Program-made: the position numbers and the translations under genes
Shown here: one piece after another, positions 43,618 through 53,016 of the stretch
Position numbering within the stretch: position 1 is the first letter of the stretch
How the letters are laid out: each line of letters begins with the position of its first letter
The notes under the pieces: generated by a model
What the model saw: the letters and a program-made list of their open reading frames with translations, nothing else
Told to the model about the DNA's origin: nothing
Database searches by the model: none
Source: Ectocarpus siliculosus
Taxonomy: Eukaryota; Sar; Phaeophyceae; Ectocarpales; Ectocarpaceae
NCBI GenBank assembly: GCA_000310025.1
Contig: FN649728.1
Span: 4,077,077-4,141,076 of the forward strand
Length of the DNA stretch: 64,000 nucleotides
Reading direction: 5' to 3'

Positions 43618-44430
43618 GTGTCGGCGCCTCTTCCGCAGCGGCACCTTGCCGTGGTACATCAGGATGGTTCCAGCGGAGGTGTGCGGCCATGGCAGGGTTC
43701 CGGCGTCAGCGGCTATGGTGGTGTGCCCCAGCAGCAGCAGCCGGAAAAGCAGCTTGGCTCGGTGGGTGGAGCCGGTAGTGGGGTCCGGTTTTCTGTGGGT
43801 ATTGGGCAGCACGAGCCCCAGCAGCAGCTGCAACAGCAGGAGGGCCGCGCGTGGGGGGGTGCTTCCGGCGTGGATACACAGGTCAGTGGCGGTGAGGGTG
43901 AATGCGTTGATGGAGTAGGAAGGGATGGTCATGCCGGTTCGTACGGCACAGTAGAGCCGGTAGGTCCCCCCCCCGATCGTAATGCTCTTCACGTTTTCTG
44001 CCAACACCGTCACCCTGTAGCGTATCCGCCGGCCCCTGTCCCCACTTTGCTGTCGGCGTCTGGACGTCCCGACTGGTGGGTTGGTGATAGTGCCGCGTCT
44101 ACCCACAGCACTAGCAGCACCGACTTCGTGTACAACTTGCGCCCGCCTTCGCTCGCTGAACGATATATCGATGTTGCCACCGGTGACCCCGCTGAAGTCA
44201 TTGGGTGCGGTTCGCTAGACCTAGTGCTGCGTGGAGACCACGGCGACGTTCGTATCACCCTGCACGACGTTGCCGTTGTTCCTCGCCTTGCTTACCACCT
44301 GATGTCGTTTAACGTCATGCAAGAGGCCTTCGAGATCACCCTCTTCGACGCCGGTTCTCGCATGCTAGACGGCCGCATAAAATTCCTCAAGACGAAGCAT
44401 GGAAATTACGCGCAGGCCACCCGTGTTCCC
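43618..44430 (+). CDS. Copia protease region
   Basis: The aspartic protease motif is DWWVGDSAASTHSTSSTDFV, the Copia form of the D-[ST]-[GA] active site, followed by LRGDHGDVRITLHDVAVVP and LAYHLMSFNVM, which are typical of Copia protease. A Gly/Ala-rich low-complexity stretch with an internal duplicated block (about 44640-44835) follows. Confidence 0.75.
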
Positions 44431-45169
44431 CCCCTCGTTGATGCCCGCACTGCCCGCGTCGGCGCCGCTGGCCGCTGGGGTGCCGTTCATTTCGGTGGCG
44501 GTCACAACGGCGGTCACAACGGCGGCAGCGGCGGCGGCGGCCTCACCGGTGGTGGAGGCGTTGGGGGTGGCGGCGGCCACAGCGGCGGGGGTAACAGGGG
44601 CGGCGGTGGTGATGTGGAAACGGTGGCGGCGGCGGCATCGGCGGCGTCGGTAGCGGGGGGGGCGGCAGCAGCGGCAGCAGCAGCGTCGTCCCCGGTCGCC
44701 GCGATGGCCCCGGGCACCTCGACGGACGCAGCGGCGGTGGCGGCGGCGTCGGCGGCGGGGGGGGCGGCAGCAGCGGCAGCAGCAGCGTCGTCCCCGGTCG
44801 CCGCGATGGCCCCGGGCACCTCGACGGACGCAGGGGAGACGGAGACGGCGACGCCCGCGGCATGCATACTTGGGTCCGCGACAGCGATGCGCCCGACCGC
44901 AGCTTCGTCATCGACCCCAACTGGAGCGACCAAGCCCAGCGTCCCCCCCCGCGAGCGCCGCACATGCAGCCTCAGCAGCAGCGCCATCAAGTTACCCCCT
45001 CCGTCACGAGGGCCTCGGCGCGGCGCCTGGCTAAAGGTGGGCCTCTGCCGTGGTCCCCAGGGGTGTTGGCGATGCTTGCAATGGCGGAAGACTTCGACGC
45101 GCGGATGGACGATGAGCGGTGCTTTGGGGGTCCGGAGCTGCCGGATGGGCCTGCATGCAAGCGCGTGAC

Positions 45170-46075
45170 ACCGACGACGTGGGCGGAGGCGCACTCAGGC
45201 GAAGACAGCGACATCTGGTACAGCGCTGAGGACGCGGAGTTCACCGGACTTCTCGAGGGGCGGAGACTTTTTCGCCGGCGGCAGGCTCGTAGCAGCCAGG
45301 GACGAACATCATTTCTGCCAAATGGGTGTACCTTTGGAAGTCCAACGAGTTCGGTGATGTGACGCGTGCAAAGGCCAGACTGGTAGCAAGAGGTTTTAGT
45401 CAGCGGGAAGGGGTTGATTATTTGGAGACTTTTTCGCCGTGACCGTCTGTTACTAGTGTTCGCGTTCTTGCCGCAATTGCTTGTCATCTTGGTTGGGATT
45501 TTGTGCACCTTGATGCTGAGCAGGCGTTCGTTCAATCCAAGCTGGACGAGGATGTGTACATTCGTTTGCCGAAAGGTTGTGGTTGCTCTCTCTCAGGGAA
45601 AGTTGTCAAGCTTGCCCGTAGCCTTTATGGCTTGAAGCAAGCGTCCCGCATGTGGCATTACCATTTGCTCCGAGCAATGGAGCTCCTCCTTGGGTTTGAG
45701 CAGTGTGCTGCGGATACTTGTGTCATGCGTCTGATCGAGAACGGTGTTGTGGCAATGGTAGTTGTGGTGCACGTCGACGACATTTTCTCGATCGGGACGA
45801 AGCGTAGGTGCGATCAGTTTGGAAGAGACTTGAACGCTTTCGTCCCGATTAAGAACCTTGGAGAGCTGAGTTTGTACGCGCGTATTCGGTTTTCTCGCGA
45901 CCGCGCGGGTGGCACGACTACGTTGTCCCAGGAGACGTTTGCGAGGAACTTGGTTGAGAAGTTCGGTGTCACACGCAACAAGGAGACTCCCATGGTAGTA
46001 GGCTTGAAGCTTGAGGATTTTGACGATGCAGAGCCTGATGTTCTTGAGCCTTTTCGGTCTTTGGTAGGACACTTG
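45170..46075 (+). CDS. Copia reverse transcriptase region
   Basis: Motifs in order: RAKARLVARGFSQREGVDYL, HLDAEQAFVQSKLDEDVYIR, LPKGCGCSLSGKVVKLARSL, YGLKQASRMWHYHL and VVVHVDDIFSIG (catalytic Y/V-x-DD). They are characteristic of Ty1/copia. Confidence 0.85.
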
Positions 46076-46077
46076 AT

Positions 46078-46686
46078 GTGGCAGTGCGAGCTGTGGCGAG
46101 GTATGCCCACGCCCCCAAGATGGTGCATTGGCGTGCACCTTTGCATGTTCTCATGTATGTCAGGTTCACGGTCGGGCTTGGTATCACGTATCAGCGGGGG
46201 ACGGAGGACGGTGTCTCGTTGGAACTCTTCGTTGACTCCGATTACGCGAGCAACGCGACGGACCGGCGGTCGGTTTCTGGTGCGGTTGTGATGTGTGCGG
46301 GTGCCTGTGTCTCGTTTTTGTCGCGAACGCAGAAGGGTGTTACACTTTCTTCGACTGAAGCCGAGTATGTTGCGATGGGCGACGGTTTCAAGGAAGCGAT
46401 TTTCTTGCGCTCTCTCTGGAGTTTTATCTTTCCAGATGAACGCATCGGGTGCACTAGAGTTCACGAGGATAACATGGGGGCCCTTCACTTGGCCAACAAC
46501 CAGGTCACCACCCCCAACTCTAAGCACATAGACATCCGTCACCATTTCATTCGGGAGCGGGTGGCACGCAAGCAGTTTAAGGTGGTTCACGTTGCGTCTG
46601 CTTTGCAGCACGCCGATTTTATGACCAAACCACTGCACAGGGCGGCATTCTGCTTTCACCGTGATTCTGTGATGAACATCAAGTAA
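46078..46686 (+). CDS. Copia RNase H region
   Basis: The catalytic residues are in LFVDSDYASNATDRRSVSG, STEAEYVAMGDGFKEAIFL and RVHEDNMGALHLANN, and the end is KHIDIRHHFIRERVARKQF with VASALQHADFMTKPLHRAAF, the usual C-terminus of Copia polyproteins. The same tail, diverged, is seen at 20105-20287 in the old copy. Confidence 0.88.
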   Translation: MAVRAVARYAHAPKMVHWRAPLHVLMYVRFTVGLGITYQRGTEDGVSLELFVDSDYASNATDRRSVSGAVVMCAGACVSFLSRTQKGVTLSSTEAEYVAMGDGFKEAIFLRSLWSFIFPDERIGCTRVHEDNMGALHLANNQVTTPNSKHIDIRHHFIRERVARKQFKVVHVASALQHADFMTKPLHRAAFCFHRDSVMNIK

Positions 46687-46859
46687 CGTTCCTGAGCTAA
46701 TCGATAGCAATTTTTTTGTTTTTTCTTTGCAGCGGCGTTTGTCTCTTCTTGCTGTCTCTGCATCTGCAATCATGGGGGGGAATGTCATGTGTGACTATGA
46801 TTACAGAGTGCGTGCACATCAATTGATATTTTTGTTGTTTCTCCTATGTTTTTGGACAT

Positions 46860-47450
46860 GTCTCAGCAGGGGGGCTGTTCACGTGAAGATATAACGTTGG
46901 GAGGATGGTTCCTTGGGATGGATGTCACAGCAGGGGGGCTGTATGCATGGATGGATGTTTTTTGCTTTGTTTTCTATCGTTTCTTGGACAATAGCGACGG
47001 CATCGATTTGCGGTTGCGCGCTGTTTAGGGATTGGTCCTTGGACATTATCTTGGAGGAGGGGTTTGACGTATTTTGACGATTAATGGTTGGGGTCAATGT
47101 GCTTTCCGAATTCATTCTCGTTTTTGATTGGTCAAGAAGTTGAGTTTTTGTTTTGTTTGAGGATATGGTATTCAACGCTCTTGAAGCTGTTTTTCCAGAA
47201 AATGTTTGTGTCGTTCCAACTTTTTTTCTGATGTAACACGAATAATTGTTGGGTGTTTTTTCCGAGGATGATTCTTTTGTGTCAACGGTTTGAGATTATG
47301 TCTAGGGACGAGTGCATTGGATTCGTGACTAAACTGATGGAGACGCTTTGTGTTAAATGCGTGATCATTTTTTGTTGAGGATGTTTCTCAAGTGGTTATT
47401 TGCGTTTTTGCATTTGTTGGGAGATCGTACGGCATATCAAGTAGGGGGGC
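46860..47450 (+). other. Copia 3' untranslated region with repeated polypurine-tract-like motifs
   Basis: The motif AGGGGGGCTGT occurs three times (about 46870, 46934 and 47443), the last one directly at the start of the 3' LTR. The old copy shows the same two upstream occurrences (about 22855 and 22918) and the terminal one (41178). Otherwise the region is T-rich with no coding signal. Confidence 0.7.
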
Positions 47451-48117
47451 TGTTTGTGGTACTTTGGATGTGTGTCCGATCTACATGCGTTGTATGCGCC
47501 TGATTGGGGGTACGTGAATGGGTATGAAGTGTATGGGGGGTAGGAGAAGACCCCTGGTGCTGGAGAGAGAAAGAGCCCACGAGCTCACTTGCCTGAGGGG
47601 CTTGCGTGACGAATATATACAATAAATGGTCCTTTTTTATCAGCTGTTCCTGGGATAACATAGTCCCCAATCTCAACACCACAGACCGCTGAGGGCGGCA
47701 GTGCACTAACATTCCCCTCTGTTCTGCATGGCCGACCTTGACACATCTTGAAAGCAAATGTCAGAGGAAGTTCTCTTACTCCACCCAACAGGTACCGAGC
47801 GATAGTATCTACTCCCATCGTAGCTCTTCCAAGAGGGCAGCGCCGAGCGATTACGAGCTGCAGGCACGAACGTTCACTACTCAGAAGCGCTTTGGAAGTC
47901 GTAACGAGCCGCCACCAACGAGATTCCGAACACTGATCGGATCGGATCAATCCAGCCAGCCTCCACCCGGACTTGGCCTTGATGTTGACCTTCGTCTTGG
48001 TACGATCGCCTTGCAGATGCGGATCTTCCGACCGTCAACGATTGACTCGTGAGTCCCGCTCGATTGCACGCTCGCACACTGGTCACGCATGTTCCGTTAA
48101 AAATCGTGCTATCGGAG

Positions 48118-48429
48118 GTGACCATCGTGACGCTAGCCTTCGCCTTAGCCGTGCACTTCTCAAGGCCCAAGAGGGTTTCGCCCCGGGCATCTACGATAGC
48201 TTCTTCCCCTATTGCTTCGTTTAGTCCTGTAGAAGCACGACGAGTTCCTGGTGGTTTGACATCGACTACGACGCCGACAGTGGGGATAGCACCAACGCCG
48301 ACGCGCTTGGTTACCGTGACCTCGTGCAGTCGATCCAGGGCTTGTTTCGGAGGGTTCACACCGTCCAACACTAGCACTTCTTCGGGCGGCAGGAAAGTGA
48401 TCCCTACGGTTGGCGACGACGGGGCGTAG
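48118..48429 (+). CDS. Copy B, last exon
   Basis: After a CGGAG acceptor it reads VTIVTLAFALAVHFSRPKRV, then a Ser/Thr/Pro-rich tail ending GRKVIPTVGDDGA and a TAG stop. It is fully open and aligns with 3058-3366 and 57143-57457. In copy B it now lies about 28 kb from the preceding exon because of the nested insertions, so it is unlikely to be used. Confidence 0.55.
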   Translation: MTIVTLAFALAVHFSRPKRVSPRASTIASSPIASFSPVEARRVPGGLTSTTTPTVGIAPTPTRLVTVTSCSRSRACFGGFTPSNTSTSSGGRKVIPTVGDDGA

Positions 48430-50239
48430 AACTCAAGAAAGAAGAAGGTCGACAATTATAGTAGAAAGTAACACGAACACCCCAAGAGGTGCAGTTAATA
48501 CTTCCACGGAGTTGCAACGGGATCTGTTGGCGTTGCCCAGACGGAGGAAATCGAGCGATCATGACCCAAGAGCACTAGACATCTGACTTGGCAAGCGTAA
48601 GAGGGGAACCACGGGCGCAAGATTGCAATGGGAAGAATAGTGGCAACGGACACCTCAAAATAACGGTGACGGGCGCTTCAACAGACTATACGGGCATGAG
48701 AACCTTCATCCGATTCGGAATAGTCCTGTCGATTTGTGGTTGATTCGTGCTCGTTGTGTGAAAACAAGCTTCCCGGACTACGTCACCGCGAGGTACCGCA
48801 AATGGGCCGTGAGCCTCAGCCGGATATTGCTTTATTTCAGTGAATACGTTCCCGAATCTCCACCGAATACCTTGATCAGCGCGGCGCACAACAGGCGTTA
48901 GCCCGCCTCTGTGAGCCGTCACCGTTATCTGGCTTTAATGAAGTGTAGATGGTAGAGTTTCCCAATTTCCGTCATAGACAACAATAGCTCGTTTTTGTGT
49001 TCACCGTGTACAGCCTCTGCCGACCCCTTTGTCTTGGAAGTTGCCATTCCTCAGAAAGTTTCTACAGTGTGTAGGTGTAGTTAACGTCTTAGTGTGTTGA
49101 TTGTCTTTTGACTGCCAAAGGCGTCAGCAGCGTCAGTCGCACGAGCACGGAAGAGTTGGAGGTACTTAAGCGGCGATCATAAACGGTTTCCAATGCGAAG
49201 ACCACTACACTACTACCACTACGATGGCAACAACGTCCACGTGAATCACATCAACAATAAACACGTTCCACGGTGTTTTACCTACGGAGATCCCACGGAA
49301 TTGATAGTTTGACGCTCACCCCGCCAAAAGACGAAGTTGAACGAAGTACAGACGCGAGTGAGTTATTCACTCCCTTAGTTTAGGAGAAGAATTGTGGATG
49401 TAATCAACACGGTGGATGCTTCCGATAGCAAGGTGGCGGTGTATCCATCAATTGTCACCGTTCTTTTTGTTTCGGGGGGCAAAGGGGTGCAATATTTCCG
49501 CAGGTCCCGCCACTACGTAGCAAGTAGGATAGACAATGGCCTTTTGCTGCTACCCGCGAGATATTGTCAGCGTGGCGAGCAAGAGTAGCTGTCAATGACT
49601 GCAGGTGAAAGCTTCTCACCGGAGTGTTACCTGGCTTACAATAAAATAATAGCTTTCACGTGTCCACTTATACCCTGTGGCGCACAACCATATCTTCCAT
49701 CGCGAGTGGTTTTCGATTCTACTTTCATAGCACACGGCGATATGTGGCCGTCGGCTGGGGTGCTAATGGGCGGTGTGAGAGAGAACAATCGCGTCTCACG
49801 CTGAGCCCTATTGGCGACTATTAGGGCCGTTCATATTCTCGTGCCCCCGCACAAGGGACAATCAATGCGTTGTGGCATATGTACCTGCCATGTACACCCC
49901 TCTCCCCGTCGTAGAACCGTCGACCGTGCCATTCGCAGAAACGACATAGATAGCAACGATCGACTGCATGATCGGCTCGGCTTACCAGTCGCGCGCATGT
50001 GAACACCCCACGTCTGTCCAGAGTTCTGCCAGCACAACTGTAGCCGGACTACCTGACCCGGTCGCGTTCGATGTGACAAACAATATTCTACCGTACATTT
50101 TTCTGTCTCCATAACGAGGATCATTTGATGAAAGTTTTGATTTGGATGAGGCCCTTTGCGCCGGCAGGAGGTCCTCGCCTGGCATGTTCTCCTCCCCGCG
50201 GGGTCTCCACACTTCGGTGGTGTTGCTCAACGGCCCACT

Positions 50240-50545
50240 TTCGGCGGTATTGCTCAACCGCCCATGGGCACCGCGTTGTGCCCATGGGCTGCCAATAGAC
50301 AGCCCACGGGCCGCACATGGGCACTTTTGGTATACACACCACGGGCACGAAAGTGCTCATGGGCAGCCTTTGGTGGGCACTTCGTGGGCAGTTCATGGGC
50401 AGCCCATGGGTCGTCAATTAGCGCCTTTCAACCGGAACCAGTTCTACAGTAGGTTGATACGCCGGTGAAGAGTTCTAGGTTGTAGTGCCCACGGTGGGAA
50501 CTTCGTCGGCATGCACCCACCCATGGGTGCCCCATGGGCGGTGTA
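50240..50545. repeat. Dense field of GCCCATGGGC palindromes
   Basis: GCCCATGGGC and close variants (GCCCACGGGC, ACATGGGCAC, CTCATGGGCAGCC, GCAGCCCATGGG, CCATGGGTGCCCCATGGGC) occur about every 15-30 bases. The motif type is the one seen in the introns of copies B and C, but here it is intergenic and tighter. Confidence 0.85.
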
Positions 50546-50807
50546 GCGAAACTGCCAGTAGTGTTCGAAACTGAGCAACAATATCCTAGATTTGTCTCAT
50601 CAGTGCCAAAGTAGCACCTATCCAAGCAATAACAACCTAGAAATTCTCCCATCAATACCGGCGGGTGGAGATCTGCCCGGCGGGAATTAGAAGTTACTCC
50701 ACCGGTGGAACAAGCAGCATTTACCGTAATAAAAGGAGCTACTGCAACCAGCCCTCATCCCCATCCCCACCCCCCGTTGTGAACCAAGTTATGAAACAAG
50801 AAAACAA

Positions 50808-50842
50808 CCACAACAACAACAACAACAACAACAACAGTGGCA

Positions 50843-50874
<32 letters not shown>

Positions 50875-50880
50875 CACGCT
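50808..50880. repeat. Compound microsatellite (AAC)n(AGC)n
   Basis: CACAACAACAAC repeats pass into AGCAGCAGC repeats and back into AACAACAGC. Low complexity only. Confidence 0.95.
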
Positions 50881-51511
50881 TATCGACACAACAACATCCT
50901 GCACGCGTTCCACGGTGGTTCCTCTACGGAGACCGCGGGGTTTTGATACACCCACCCTGTATGTATGTACGTACGTACACAGTACATCAATGTACAGTAG
51001 TACCATTTCCAATGCATTTTCTAGTATTTTTTTTCACGTGACGACATAAGTGTGGCCGTAGGCTCGTGTGTTGGTTGGTGTTGTGCGAGAAAACGAATTA
51101 GCGTCACGCTTGTCTACTTTTTGTGGCGACCGTCAACTTGCTGCGTGACAGGCAAACCCAGATATCGCTCAGCGCTGCCTAGCTAGTACAAATTCCGTGG
51201 CCCCGCACAATGGGCAATCCGTTGGTACCTCTGCCACAGGTATGTACCCCCTCGTGAAACCGTCAACCGTGCCGTTCGAAAATGCGTCACAAAATCATCG
51301 ACTCAAAGCTCTACACTGCTGTGCATACCAACGAAACACCCCACGACTGTTCAAAGGTATACCATCACACCACAGTACCACGGATAGTGCTGAAGCTACG
51401 AAGCGAGGCGAAGAAGTCATCGACGGATTTATAATTGTCGATCTCGCAGCTACCGTGACTCCCTCCTTGCTGTCGAACCATAGGGAGGACGGGTAACTGT
51501 TGATGATGAGT

Positions 51512-51789
51512 TGTGTCTTTGACTGTCAGCACCCACTGTGGGGAGGAGGAGGTGTGTGCTCGAAGAGTAACAGTGAAGTACTGTTCTGCCTGTGCGACGC
51601 CGGGTTTGCAACACAAGACATCTACGGGAATCCCAGCTGCGTCTCGCGGAGAGCTCAGCTCGCAGTGCTTTCAACAGTGGCGATCGTCGAATGCGCAGGA
51701 GCCTTGTTTCTTGGGTGGCACGCGGTGCGTCATCGCAAGCTGCCGGCGCCGATTCGAGGCTCAAGAAGGTCCAACCTTCATCTGAGGCT
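51512..51789 (+). CDS. Copy C, exon with EGF-like segment and first transmembrane helix
   Basis: It follows a CTGTCAG acceptor and ends at an AGG|GTATC donor. The translation reads HPLWGGGGVCSKSNSEV, CLCDAGFATQDIYGNPSCV, then the hydrophobic QLAVLSTVAIVECAGALFLG and the basic loop RHRKLPAPIRGSRR. C-x-C-x2-GF...G-x2-C is the C-terminal half of an EGF-like fold. Such a module next to the first membrane helix points to an extracellular N-terminal domain, whose other exons I cannot find. Compared with copy B the frame is intact to the donor. Confidence 0.65.
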
Positions 51790-52053
51790 TAGGGTATCAA
51801 CAAGGTGCACCGCCAGCGACCTCTGGCACAGCTCGTAGCTGATTTTTCAAACAGGGTGACACCGAAAGAGAGTCCCTATCATACCATGGGATCGACCAAT
51901 TGACGTTTCATAATGACGGTGGACCTGTTATTTTAGACCCGTTCGTTCGCAGCAATGTGCGCACACCAACTGAAAGAGTAAACACAGAGCAAAGGACGAC
52001 GACGAGATTGAGACGTGAATCGAACGGAGGGAGGGTTGGGCGAGAAAGTGCAC

Positions 52054-52357
52054 TAGGAAACACCTCTTGGGAGACTTATCAAAGAAGCTACAAGCGGACA
52101 TGCCTGCATTGTCACAACACCTTCATTTGCTCTTGTCTTCCGTGCCGGTATCGTACGCTACGGTTGTGGCCTCGATTTATTGCGAAAGCATCGTAACCTC
52201 CTGGATGGCGATCAGTCACACGATCGGCGCCGGGCAAATCTGGAGCAACACCATGAACAGCGGTTTATTTCCGGTGCTGATGGTCATCGCCAATCTGGTG
52301 GGCTTTCCGCCTTGTGCGTGCGCCATCGAACTTTGGGTCGACAGCCTACCATCGCAA
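52054..52357 (+). CDS. Copy C, exon for transmembrane segments 2 and 3
   Basis: The likely acceptor is CACTAG at 52053 and the donor CAA|GTGAGCC at 52357. The translation begins GDLSKKLQADMPALSQH, has LLLSSVPVSYATVVASIYCE and FPVLMVIANLVGFPPCACAI as hydrophobic segments joined by a polar loop with GAGQIWSNTMNSG, and ends ELWVDSLPSQ. The copy B counterpart (8107-8426) has lost its frame, but its donor is kept. Confidence 0.6.
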
Positions 52358-52827
52358 GTGAGCCATATCCTCAGTTCAGGTTTGCTCCAATACTCTCTCT
52401 CTCTCATCTGTTTCGAAGAAATATCACGGCGATCGCGGGTGCGGGAGAGAGCACCACAGAACCCATGCAATATCTCGACAGCCCGTATCCCGGAAGGGAA
52501 CGACTGCGTTTCCTACAGCGCCTACCCCTTAGGCGAGCCACAACCGACTACAGTAAGCGGACAAGCTAGGTGGAAAAGAAAACCTGTGAAACCAAGGCCG
52601 TTCACCATTCCCTTCTCCTAGAGGAGAACGTCGTACAAAGTTTGTTATATGGCGCGCGTTCGCGCAGGCAAAAAACCTCGACATGCTGAACAATAACTGC
52701 CACATTTCGTCTAAACTACAGCAGTACGGCCCCCTGAAGCTTTTCCCAGCGCACCTTATTTCTGAACCTGCTGTTGTCAACGAGTGCATAACCCCGCTCG
52801 GTACCGATCACGAACGTCTTACTGTAG

Positions 52828-53016
52828 GTGCTGCCGTTGGATAGCCTGGAGACCAGAATGAAGACGCTGGCGGAGGATCGTCATTTGATCGTTTGGGTGG
52901 GGGCATTTGGTACCGTGGCCATGTCGGCTGTAGGTGGAACCGGCCTTGCCTTCTTCAAAGCATCAGCAGTCTTGAGGCTGATGACCGCGCTCAGTGCTAT
53001 CTACGCGGCTACCACG
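52828..53016 (+). CDS. Copy C, exon for transmembrane segment 4
   Basis: Bounded by CTGTAG and a GTGAGG donor, 63 codons, phase 0 at both ends. It reads VLPLDSLETRMKTLAEDRHL, then IVWVGAFGTVAMSAVGGTGL, then ASAVLRLMTALSAIYAATT. The second hydrophobic stretch continues into the next exon (TFVAYGAPF), which supports joining the two. Confidence 0.65.

Larger units (their letters stand above)
41684..47711 (+). mobile_element. Younger Ty1/copia element with LTRs and target duplication
   Basis: LTRs of about 260 bases stand at 41684-41943 and 47451-47711, starting TGTTTGTGG and ending CACTAACA, with TTCCC duplicated outside (41679-41683 and 47712-47716). The LTRs differ at about three positions, so the insertion is recent. 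Recognised parts in order are gag with two zinc knuckles, protease, reverse transcriptase and RNase H, in Copia-type sequence. Each LTR contains ATATATACAATAAATGG, offering a TATA box and an AATAAA signal. The element is broken, with about five interruptions among the recognised parts. Confidence 0.9.
48430..51490. other. Tail of copy B and spacer before copy C
   Basis: Up to about 48730 this matches the tails of copies A and C. After that no gene is recognised. A block of about 280 bases at 49740-50020 recurs in diverged form at 51048-51350 (GGCCGTCGGCTGG / GGCCGTAGGCTCG at the start; GTGCCCCCGCACAAGGGACAATC / GTGGCCCCGCACAATGGGCAATC; CACCCCACG at the end). The palindrome field at 50.2-50.5 kb and an (AAC)n(AGC)n tract lie between the two copies. 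The promoter and first exons of copy C should be here, but none is identifiable. Confidence 0.5.
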
